Shown piece by piece: positions 31,087 to 43,000 of a DNA stretch of 64,000 nucleotides; within the stretch, counting starts at the first letter, position 1; each line of letters starts with the position of its first letter. Made by a program: the position numbers and the translations under genes. The notes under the pieces were generated by a model. It saw only the letters and a list, made by a program, of their open reading frames with translations. It was not told the origin of the DNA and made no database searches. The stretch comes from Diplolepis rosae. Lineage: Eukaryota; Arthropoda; Insecta; Hymenoptera; Diplolepididae. The DNA is taken from NCBI GenBank assembly GCA_030998225.1, contig JAPYXD010000701.1, positions 10,648,501 to 10,712,500 of the forward strand. The letters run 5' to 3'.

Positions 31087-34000
31087 GTAAGTTTTATTAT
31101 TATTGATTTTTATTCAAACTTTTATTTGAAAAGACCTAACTTTAAACCTAAGACATTATTTATCAAGCATACTGAGCAAAAACTCGAATCAGGACCGAAA
31201 GTTGAACACGTCAGCTTTTCATATTTCTAATGAAGGAATAACTGAGAAAAAAATTTGTGAAACAAAACTTTTTTTGTTTTCATATAGAATAACTAAAGAT
31301 TGGTTTATTCAACGATTTTTTTTGTTGGAACAAAGAATAATTTGGTTGCACAACTACCAACAAAATATTTTTTTTAATTTTACGAAACTCCTTTTGGAGA
31401 GAAAAATATTCCTAAAAGGTTGACAACTTCAATATTGATTATAGAAATTACTGCTAAAAAAAATCAGTGACTCTTTGCAATTTTGTTTCGCCCACTCAAA
31501 TAGAGCTTTTTCAGTAAGAATATGGTTTTTTTTGCGGAAGCCAGAAGACTAAAACGAGCAGCTTCTCTTTTTACGTTCACATCTATGCCATCAGAAACTC
31601 CTTTTCCATGGGCTGTGACATGAAAATGCCATTCTGCTGAGATATTAAGGGGAGCGATCCATGTCTCAGGTTAAAAAAATTGATTTTTTCCAATAAATTC
31701 ATTCTACACATATTCACAAATGTGTTTGTGAAGTTTTAGGTCAATATTCTGAAAATTGACAAAGTTACGCATATTTTTATCGTACGTGGCGCGTAACATC
31801 CACCGACAAGCGCGCTCCACGGCAAACGAAAAAAAAGAGGCCCCAACGATGGCGAGAATGAAAAGAATCGAAGAAAACCAAATGTACAAGTTTAGCAAAA
31901 AAAATTTTGTTCAATATTTTTTTATAAAAATAATTGCAAAAAATCGAACTTTTTATATATTCTAATGTAATAGCTAAAAACAAAATCCAAAAATTAATTC
32001 AATATCAATTGAACATGATAATTTACCTTTTTTATCACACTTTTTTATTATACGAGGGTCGTTCAATAAGTCCTTAGAAAATCCAAGAGATGGTGCCCGT
32101 AGAATCGAAAATGGTTTGGTTTTAGTAAGCATCATTACTCACTAGACAGCTGTTAAAGTCTCAGTTACATCCATCACACTGCTTCAGCGCCTGTTTTGCA
32201 AAAACGTCTTTTTGGGGGCTTCAACCTCTGTTTCCTCATAAACTATACATGGTGGACAAGTTTTGAGCCCAGATACGTGTTCAGCGTGGGGAAATCTATC
32301 AAAAACATCTAGTTGCTTCCCGTTAGCAGACCGAAAGTTGACATTTGCAAACCAGTGTTATCATACACATCAGCGGTATCATGATTCAAATTATCTGAAA
32401 TGATGACCATGCTTTTATGCTTTAATGCAATTTTTCATCAACGTTTTGCGGAGTCAAAGTACGAGTAGTCACGAGGCCCAACAGTGTATCGAGTTCATTC
32501 TCTACTTAATTTCTTGAAAACAAAAAAAAACCTTTCGTCCTTCAGGGCTTTGAAAGTAAAAAGCCCAAGTTTTATTTAGAGACAAAGAAAGGGATTAACT
32601 TTTAAAAAAAATCGAAAACGTTTTTAATTTTCAAAAATAAGGGTGAAATTTTGAGATTTTCAAAAAACGATTTAAACTATTTAATTCGTCTTTTAAAAAT
32701 AAATCGAAAACGTCCAGATAAAAAAATGTTATATCTCAAAGTAGTTACAGGCATTCGAAATGTGGCCTATTATCACAAGTCTCAAAAATTACCCTCTCTC
32801 TATATTTTCAAATTTTCATTCAATTCATGTTTGGGTACATTTGAGAAATGATTACTATTTTTTTCTAAATCATTTCAGTTGATTTTGTCGATCATTAGAA
32901 GAGTGTATCACTCACTGTGATAACGTAACTCTACTATATCAAGCTTATCAACCTGTGATTTAAAAATAACTTAACGTCATTTAAGACTAGATAGAATTTC
33001 CAGTATAACACATCGGTCAATAAATCCCAGGACTAACTAAGAAAACAACATTTGTTTTGCAAAATTCATTTATGTGCCTCAGCCGCGGAAACTGGTTTTT
33101 CCGTTACAGCTGAGAGTAAAGCAATGTTGTATATTCCGTTACAGAGGAATACAATGTAGAAATTGAACTGCGCATGCGCATTATAGTCTTACAGCGGAAC
33201 GCAATCTATTTCTTATTCTTCTTCTTCTCACTTCTTCTTCGTACAGCGGAACGCAATCTATTTCTTATTCTTCTTCTTCTCACTTCTTCTTCGTACAGCG
33301 TTAGCACTGACTACTACACAAGACCGATAAAATCAAAATGGCCGGGACTAGTTGCCAACTTGCGCCCGCTTCGTACAACTAGCGCAGAAAACAACTACAA
33401 TAAGTACTAGATTAGATTCCAATGTACGCATAAAAACTCGTATCCGCACCACAGTCACATAAAATAGAATATGTGCCAAAGCACACAATTCGGGACATTG
33501 CGAGACTCGCGACAATGCTCATTGTGTGCCTAGGCACATAATATACTATTTTATTCATCAATATAATCACCTTCAAGTGCGATACAATCATTCCAACGCT
33601 TTTCTAACTTTTCGATACCATGCTTGTAAAATGATTCATCCTTGGCCTCAAAATAAGCTTCAGTTTCAGCGATTACTTCCTCATTCGAGCCAAATCTTTT
33701 TCCCTGGATCATCTTTTTGAGATCAGCAAAGAGCCAGTAGTCGCTGAGGGGTAGATCTGGAGAGTATGGTGGGTGGGGAAGCAATTCGTAGCCTAATTCA
33801 GACAATTTTGCCATCGTTTTCATTGACTTGTGGCACGGTGCATTGTCTTGATGAAAGATGATTTTTTTCTTCTTCATGTGTGGTCGTTTTTTTGCGATTT
33901 CGTCCTTCAAACTCACCAATAACTCAATGCAATAGTCGCTGTTGATATATTTTCCCTTTTCAAGATAGTCGATGTAAATTATACCGTGCGCATCCCAAAA

Positions 34001-37000
34001 ACCTGACGCCATGACTTTGCCAGCTGACTGTTGCGTTTTCGGGCGCTTCGGACGGCTTTCACCGGCTGCTCGCCATTCAGCTGACTGCCGCTTCTACTCC
34101 GGAGTAAAATGATGGATCCATGTTTCGTCCATTGTCACATACCGACGCAAGAAATCCCGTTTTTGCGAGTAAACAGTGACAAACAGCTCTCTGAATCGTC
34201 GACTCGTTGTTGCTTTTGTTCCATTGTGAGCAAACGCGGCACCCATTTAGAAAAGACCTTTTTCATGCCCAATTTTTCGTTTAAAATCGTAGACGCACTT
34301 CCAGTTGATATGTTTACCATCTTAGCAATCTCACGGACTTTCAGTTTGCGGTCGTCCATCACGATTTTCAAAACTTGCTTAATATTTTCCGGAGTTACTG
34401 CTTCAGCTTCATTTGGCCTACCCGAGCGTTCCGCATCATTTGTATCAGTGCGATCGCGTTTGAAATCAGCATACCACCGGCAAATTGTTGTTTTCGATGG
34501 AGCACAGTCCGGATAACATTTTTCAAGCCATTGTTGAGCTTGCACGATATATTTCCCCATTAAATAGCAATGTTTTATCAACACAAGACGGTTTAAAACT
34601 CATTACTCGGGGGTTTTCGGCGTCACTGATTACGAATCTAGCATCATATTTTCAAATTTCAAAATGGTGGATCCAATATGGCGGACGAGGTTTGAAAAAA
34701 TTCGCCGAATTTGCTTGAATCTTGTTACCCGGGGGTTTTTAGGGTCGCTGATCACGAATCTGAAGACAGTTTTAAAAAATTCCATATTAGTCAAGTTACA
34801 ATCGAAGAAGAACAAAGCAAAGGCAAATAAAGATGAGAGGTTGGTAGGCTTAACAAAGAAAAAAAAATTATAAATCAAATCCAGAGATGAAATTAAAGAA
34901 AACACGTAAGAAGCAGAATTGATTATAAAAAAAACAAATTTTTTAAACTCTTTGTATCTACTGATGTTTGTTTTACGTCTTTTAAGTTACTGTGTTCTTC
35001 TCTGATATGCATTTGTAAAATAAATGATGCAGTTCAAAATATACAGTTTTTTTCATTAAAAAGAGCGTTCTTTTTTAATCAGAATCGACAAAAAGTGAAA
35101 ATTGATTTTTTCGAACGATAGTTCTTTTTTACTGTCCCGGTCACATATTTGAAAAAAATTTCTTTGAAAAGCGGAACGTTTTCACTCCGTTGGGTATCGA
35201 GCTCAAGAGCTTTCGATTACTGGTCGAATGTTAAATGAAACTTAATATCTTTTCAACAGGTTCCAATTTGACAAAACTAACCTGGCTAAGCGGTAAGGTT
35301 GGAGACACCATACCAGACGAGTCCTTCGTTTCTTTACATTTTAAAGAGAACGATCAATTTCTATGTGCCGGAGTTTACGTCAGTGCAGACCGCATTTTAT
35401 TTTATGCTTTGTGTACTTTTCATGGCAACGATTATGACATTTCCATAAAATCTTATTCTAAGCAGCCAATTGATTTTAAAAGAATTATTTATGACCATGG
35501 TGACGATTCGTCTTTTATCGCGCTTGCATTTGTGAGTGATTCCATTCCAAATTCAGAGTTTTAAACTTAAATTGGTTATATATTTTAAAAAAAAGATAAA
35601 TTTCATTCTAGTTGAATTTTACATATATCCTACCTTATATTCAACCGTTAGCAATTGATGTCATTGGTGAACAGAGAACAGAATCATTAGCGAATGTTGA
35701 AATAGTAAGATGGAAGCAGGTAAAAATATAAGATTAGCAAACTACTGGTTTAATAACGACTCTTGGTTTTTCAATACTGGCTCTTAAATGCTATTGTTCC
35801 TTATTTTTTACAGTGTTAACAATTTGCAATGTAAATAGCTTAGACTTTCATAGAATCTTGCCGCTCTGGAGTTACTTTTTGTTTCTATATAGTAAAAAAA
35901 AGTTCATCTAAAATAAAACAAAACTTGATATCTAAAAATACATTTAGAGAAAAGTTTGGTTGATTTAAAAAAAAATTGGTTACGTCAAATAGAAAAATGT
36001 ATTGATATATAGTCAACCGACGTTTTGGTCGATTCAACTAAATATTTGGTTATTTTAAACTAAAAAAATTAAGTATAGTAGAGAGTAGAAAATATTTTCC
36101 CCGTAAGAAGGCTTGCATTAAAAAGTATTGAAAACTTCTCTTTTAATGATTTACGAAGAGGTAATGTATAATCTCGAATAAAAATAAAAGAAGATTCTTC
36201 ATTGTTTTCCTTGAAAACACTCGAAAAGCTTAAAAATTACGAATCCCAATAAGATTGTGCATGAAACTGAATAAGCTTGTTAATGAACATTCAACCTGTA
36301 TGAATTCTATCAGTACAAAAACTATAAAATAGTGAAAACAGTATATTGTGCAACTAGGAAAAATAAAGTTTTTTCCCGTATTGCACACGCTTTTCTCCTA
36401 CTATCGGATCATAAAGTGCATTCTATTGCCCCTAGCGCGGCAAAAAAATTCATTTTTAGCTTCCTATTTGAATGAATATCGTGTGTAATGCAGGAAAAAC
36501 ATTTATTTTCGTTTCCCTAGTTTCGCAGTATACTATTTACTACTAGCGAATCAAAAAGTGTACTTTTTTACCCCCTGCGGTACAAAGAAATCCATTTTTT
36601 GTAAAAATCTTTTGCAACGAGGGAGAAATATTTATTTTACTTGCGTGATTGTTGCCCCCACTTTGCTCAGCCATCAAACTTCACGCTCGAAAATAAACTT
36701 CTTTCTCCCTAGTTGCATTATCTACTATTTCCGTGTTGCACACGATTTCTTTCGTACTGGAAGGTAAAAAAATGTATTTTTCTACTAGCGGGTCATAACG
36801 TGGATTTTATTGCCCCGCGCGTAACAAAGAAATCCATTTTACAACTATATACTATTTTATATACTATTGTTCGCCCCGCGAAGAATAGGAAAATGCACTT
36901 TATGACCCGCTTGTAGGAAGAAATATTTTATTGTCGATATATGAGTAAAAGTTAATCGCAATGACGTTAAAAGACTAATACTGTGTTTTAAAAGCTTTCC

Positions 37001-40000
37001 ATTTATTAATTAATCCGGAAAACAATACTTAAGTACAGTGAAGTAAGCTTCACAAGATGCTGTAGCCAAAGGGCATAAAAAGGATTTACTTTAAGGAGGT
37101 TCCCTACCAAAATCATAACGAACAGATTTTGCTTAAACTTGGACTAATGCTTCATTATTGCGTTTAGAAACACTCATTGAAATTTCAAGTAGCCTAGGTA
37201 GTTAATAACGGAGAAAATAGTGTTTAATTTTTACATGTGTTCTTATGGGAGCATGTAATAAGTCATGCTTTTTGAATCATTTTGTAAATCTATAGTATTT
37301 TTTCAACAAGATTCAGTAGCTATTATAAATGCTGTAGTAACCTTAATAAAAAAAAAGTTACTAGAGCAGCTGCTACGCACGCCATGTTTGTAAACGTTTT
37401 AGATGATTTTTTGCTCGCACACATAAATAGCACATTTTGAACCTTCCTAAAGTAACGTATGGTTATGCTTTATCCAGTTTAGTCCTTTATGAAATTTTTT
37501 CAATTACTTTACTTTACATCTATTATTGTGGTTTGAGGCATTGGTATCAAGTGCTCTCCGGTGCCCCGAGCAAACATTGGAATATATTTTTTCAGAAATC
37601 CAAGAAAATAATATAGTTGGATCGTGAAAATATAGTTATCTATTCATTTCTAACGCATAAAAGAATTTATAACTTACAAATTACCGCATACCACAAATAT
37701 CATCCCCCTGCGTAATGCCCCTTTTTACTGAGCCGTACCTGCACTAGGCAACCTCCTTAAGAGTTAACTTATCCTGATAAATAGAATTAAAAACCTGAGG
37801 ACACAAAAGGAATGAAAAAGAATTCAATAATAATTACTTCTCCATTGGATTTAGAAATTTACCAATGCTTTTTAATGCAAGATTTCTTAACGGGATTGAG
37901 CCAGTATGAAATCAGTAGTGAACTACTACAAACCACATCCAAATATACCCGGCGGAAAATTAAATATGTGTGCCTAATATGTTGCAGCCAGCCCGAGAAT
38001 CTCTTATAAGACATCCTGCTGGTCCCGAATTGAAATTAAGTATTATAAAGCACATGGCATATACGAGATTAAAAAGATCTAATTTTCCAGTCAAATTTAT
38101 AAAGACTAAAGTAAGTGAATCAAGTTACAATAATGCTGTTTACGAAAGATGAACATAATAAAAACTATATACTCCAAAAACCATAGATATGAAAGATCCC
38201 TGCTAATATGGAAGTACAAGTATTCAAATCGGAAGAAAATGACGAATTCAAACGGATAAAAATTTGTTATCCGTTTGATGAGCAATTTGCATACTTCAAA
38301 GTTAGTGTGTATCCGTTACGAAATTTTAAAATCGTTCTTTCTTTTGAAAATAAGATATATTTCAAGACCTCCGGGACCATCTATGAAAAAAACTATTTTT
38401 CCTGTGTACACAATTTTTTTTTTTTTTTTTTTTTGTAGGAAGGGAGAAATGCTTTATTTACCGTTAAGGGGACTCCGTGCCCCCCTGGTGTGTGGGACTC
38501 TGCTACTCGCGCAGCCCTACCCACTAAAACTCGCTCCCTGTCTCTAGGCCGTGGAATCCTACCCCGGAACCGCCGTTAGGCATTACTTCAGGGTGGGGGC
38601 CATCTTAAGGCGATGTTAGCCTTTCCTCCTTGCTTCTTCTTCTGTTTTCCTGGGCTTGCTCCTCCAGATCTCTTCTCCATGGCGGCCTTCCTAAGGCTTC
38701 CTGTTGGGAGCTGCCTCCCTAAAGGCCGCGCAACGCATAGTCCCCGGGATGTGGTCATTCCGGGGCTTATCCTTTTTTTCGGCACAGAGGTAGCATCGCG
38801 GCTTCGCAGTGCAGGAACCCGCAACATGACCCTCTTCGCCGCACCTCCAGCAGCTCTTGCTGCGGTCTGGCCCCCTGCAGTCAGCCGCCATGTGGCCAAA
38901 GCCAAGGCAGCGGTAACACCTTTTCGCCTCCGTCTTCCTGCGGACTCTGCAGGAGACCCACCCGATCTTGATGTGGGCCCCCTTGAGCAGCTTCAGCGCC
39001 CTTGCCTCCTCCAAAAGCACATAGGCCTTCCGGTTTCCTCTATAGGGTGTCTTGCTTAGAGACACCCTTAACTCCAGCTCCGGTTCGTGATCGAAGAAGC
39101 TTCTGACGGCATCGTCGACGTCTTCCACTCCAATGGTAGGTTCCAGGTCGGCGATCTCAACCTCGATCCTGGGGATGAGATGACGGACCGTCCCCCTGGC
39201 TCCGACCACCTCTTTAAACGCAATGTCGATCTTCTCTCTACTTTTCGTGGAACATTTCAGTTTCACCAGCAAGTCCTTGGAGCGCGTCTCCCTGATTCCT
39301 TGGGCTGTCGCGCCCAGTTCGTCAGGGTCAACGCGCTTCTTGAGCTCGCGCAGGATTGAGGCGTAGCTCATCCCCTCAGCTGGTCTGATGAGCACCGCTT
39401 CTGGGCGCGCACGGCGAAGTTTCTCCGGCGTTTTGGAAGGCTTCTTCCCTTTCCTTTTCCTGAGGTCCTTCTTCTCGGGGACCTCGACTCAATCCCCTTC
39501 CCTATTGGAGGCTTTGGGCCTCTTCTTCGCTGGTTTTTTCGCCTCAGACACCTCCGGGCTCGCTGTCGGCTCTCTAACCCGCATGCGCGTGTCTGGCGTG
39601 AAAATCGCAGCTGGCTGTGGGAGGGTTTGGCTACCCTCGTCCGCAACTTCCTTGCTTTTCGGTGGTCTTACCTCCTTCATTTTTTGTACCATCAGACCTC
39701 TCATTAGGTACTCGAAGGAGTCGAGGTAGCATACGGTATCCTCGATGTCGTACCGCAACGCCGCGAGCTCCTTCTTCGCCTCCTCGATACCATCCCTAAT
39801 AGGGAAGTGCACATTCTTCTTGGTCCTGGAGAAGCTTTCCATCTTCTCCAGGGCCGATTCCACCTTCTTGAGGATCTCCAGCTGCTTCTCATTCCGCTCG
39901 TGAAGCCAGTCCCGGTACTGCCATACCTGGGACTTATCGGTCTCGAACGGATCCACCGTCTCCTTCGTCACGTCCAACTCGCCTCCAAACAACTCCTCAC

Positions 40001-43000
40001 ACATCGTTTTATTTAAATTGCAATGCTCCATGATTGTTCCCACGATTAGCTAGGGAAGTATTCGGCCCGCCCCTGCAGAGCCCCGCATGCAGGGGTAAGG
40101 CCTCAATACTCTAGGAGGTGGCCTGATTTTCTAGAGACACCGTGTGAGACACCACTCCCTGGTGCCATGCAGCCCTCGGCACGGTAGTTAACACCTTGGC
40201 TTGGGGGTTATTCCTTCGGGACCATCCCTGGAACATTGTCATTGTCTGCGACATAATACAAATATTGAAAACGTAGACAATCAATAAGTCTCTATCGAAA
40301 CCATGTGGCAAAGATCAAAGAGTAGGTGAATGGATAAAGGTATAAATTCAATTTGAAAATTGCGGATTAAAGTGAAGAGACAGTTATTATCATTTTCTAT
40401 CCGTGGAAAGTAACGAGAAAATAAATCGTGCTAAAGTTTAAGTTCGCCTGTTATTTAAGCCATTGTCGAAGTGTCTTAATTTTTATAAAAACAGGTTAAC
40501 ATTCTTCTTTTGATAATAACATGAATGTTATTAATTTTTGCATCTAATGATCCCAAGCTGAAGGCAAAATGTTAATTTTATAAAAATATACTACACTCTG
40601 AGAAAAATCTGTACTATATTTAGTATACATGTAATGGAAGCATGAATGCACAACATGAAATTAAATTTAGTTTACCGGCGTATACTAAATTTAGTATATG
40701 CGTATACTAAATAAATAAATAATAATTACAAATAAATTTGTATTTAATTGTTTTCCTTATGGATTTGAGCTTAAATCTTCTTTTCTAAACTTTGTCCGAA
40801 AGGATATAAATGTTACTATCAAAAATAAAGTATATAGCGATTTGTAATGTTTTGTTTTACAATTATTATTCAATAGGGTATATTGTAAAATAAATACAGT
40901 TGAAGTACAGAGTATCACTTTATTAAGAATTATTAACAGTTATCAAAGACTTTTATTATATTAAGAGCTTTAAAATAGTTCAATAATTTTTCCAAGAGCT
41001 GTCATTAAATTTTGTACTTGAACGTCAAATGTCTTTAACCCCCTTTTAGCGCCCTTCGCTCCTTGGTCGCATGGAGTCAGAGGGTTAATATCAAATATAA
41101 ACCTGAAGAAATAATTTCGCTTTGTAAATATGTACTTGAAAGACACGTAAAAACTATATGTATATTGAATGAGTCATCAAATAATTACCTTTGAATAAAC
41201 TCTGAAGATTTTGACAATTCCGCAACATATGAATATCCAAACACGTAGTACGATGCGAAAGCAACTTGAATTCCTTCCATAACATCTTGAACTCTAATGA
41301 GTACGCGATCTAAACAAATAGTAAAAATACCACTTTTAGCCCATTTTTTAATATCTAAAATAAAATTTTTCATACCTCTTCTAGAGCTTTTAACCTAGAT
41401 TAAAGAGGACTGGAACACGTTTTTAAGACGCTCTAATAGAGCTCTTCAAACAATCTAAAACTCATAGAATGATACTCCTCTAAAAGACGACATAAGGACG
41501 TCTTGTAGATGCTTCTTTTCGATCGTCTTCTACACGCCAAAAATAGTTGAATTAGCGGCCAATTTGAGCTCTATTAGACGTCTAATAGCACTTTCAGCGG
41601 GAAATCGGAACGTCTTCTAGAGCTCTCCCGTTTTTCCCAAAAAGATGTTTTAGACGTCTAATAGATGATCTTGTGTTACTTGGGCAAGATCAACTTTTTT
41701 TCGCGGGTTAATGTAACCTAAAATATCTAACTACTTCTGGAATTTTTATTTTACTTTTATCACATTTCACTTATAAAGCTTCGACATTCTGGGATACGTA
41801 AATTTACATTTGTAAACGAGTAAATAAATTAAACCTATCTTTTGAAGAGAAAAACGCAGATCCAAACAATCCCAACTTTTGCGCGGCATTGAATGTCGAT
41901 CCAACAACGTAGTTAACCACAAATACATCGGCACGATCCGTGTAACACGAAACGCGCTTGCGCAGATGAATTTCGTATACACATATATGAATTTTAGTTA
42001 ACAGAAACTACGAAATTCATATACGTAAATGAAACTTAGTTTACACTTAAAAAATTTAGTATACATATAACTTCACAAAAGAAATTTAGTATACCTGAGT
42101 ATACTAAAATTACCAAGTGTAGTAAATTTAGTAAACATATAGGAAATTAAATATACCCCTGTATACTAAAATTGCAAACATTTCTAACAGTATACAAAAA
42201 AGTCAAATTTCGATCTTTTTGGAAAACGTTAATAATTCTAAAAATAACTAAAAATTTTAGAAGATTTTTGTCTCGTTTTAAGGGTAAGTCTTCATTGTAA
42301 ATTGCTAACTAATCAAGATATTCTTAGAATTTTTTCCTGGATTCTAACTCGGGGTCAAACATGGTACAAAAACATCGTAACATTTCAAATAAAGACTGTA
42401 CTCTATACATTATATAAATAAATACTAAATATCAATATTTTTATAAATATTCCTAAATTCTATTAAAATATGATATACATTGAATTATAAAATATTCTTA
42501 TGAGAAGCTACACATTTTTTTAAATTTTACGATTATTTTGTATCATGTTGACCCTAGCGTCAAATCCAGGAAAAAGTTCTGGAAATATCTTGAACAGTTA
42601 GCAAATTACTATGAAGACTTACCTTTAAAACGAGACCAAAAACTTTTAAAAACGTTAATTATTTTTAGAATTATTAACATTTTCCAAAAAGGTCGAAATT
42701 TGATGTTTTTTGTAATATAATCTTATAAAATTAACATTTTGCCTTCAACTTGGGGTCATTAGATAAAAAATTTTATTAATATTTACGCCAATATCGAAAG
42801 AAAATGTTTAACTTGTTTTTATAAAAATTAAGACAGTTCGACAATGGCTTCAACATCAGGTGAACTGAAAGTTTTGCAGGGTAGTGTAGCTTACGTATAG
42901 ATATACAGGGTTCTCCAATTAGAGGTTTCATTTTGAATAGCCCGCTATTTTGGCAGCTCTCATAATAAGAGGTGTCATTTTTTGACAGATGACAACTAAA

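Larger units (their letters stand above)
33008..34587 (-). mobile_element. Mariner C (same lineage as B), right-truncated and interrupted
   Basis: The left end ACACATCGGTCAATAAATCC resembles the left end of mariner B. The right end is lost near 34587, just before the second codon block of the transposase. A foldback-family copy (33066-33545) sits between the inverted repeat and the stop codon. Confidence 0.82.
40430..42880. repeat. ~150-bp inverted repeats flanking 2.1 kb
   Basis: 40430-40590 and 42725-42880 match in opposite orientation, including GAAGGCAAAATGTTAATTTT and TTAATTTTTATAAAAACAG. They may be the termini of a composite element or parts of a larger foldback together with 42206-42712. 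Confidence 0.6.

Noticed and set aside
38588..39799. Several 60-148-codon frames on the plus strand and other minus frames
   Set aside because: They are shadows of the GC-rich LINE ORF1 on the minus strand.
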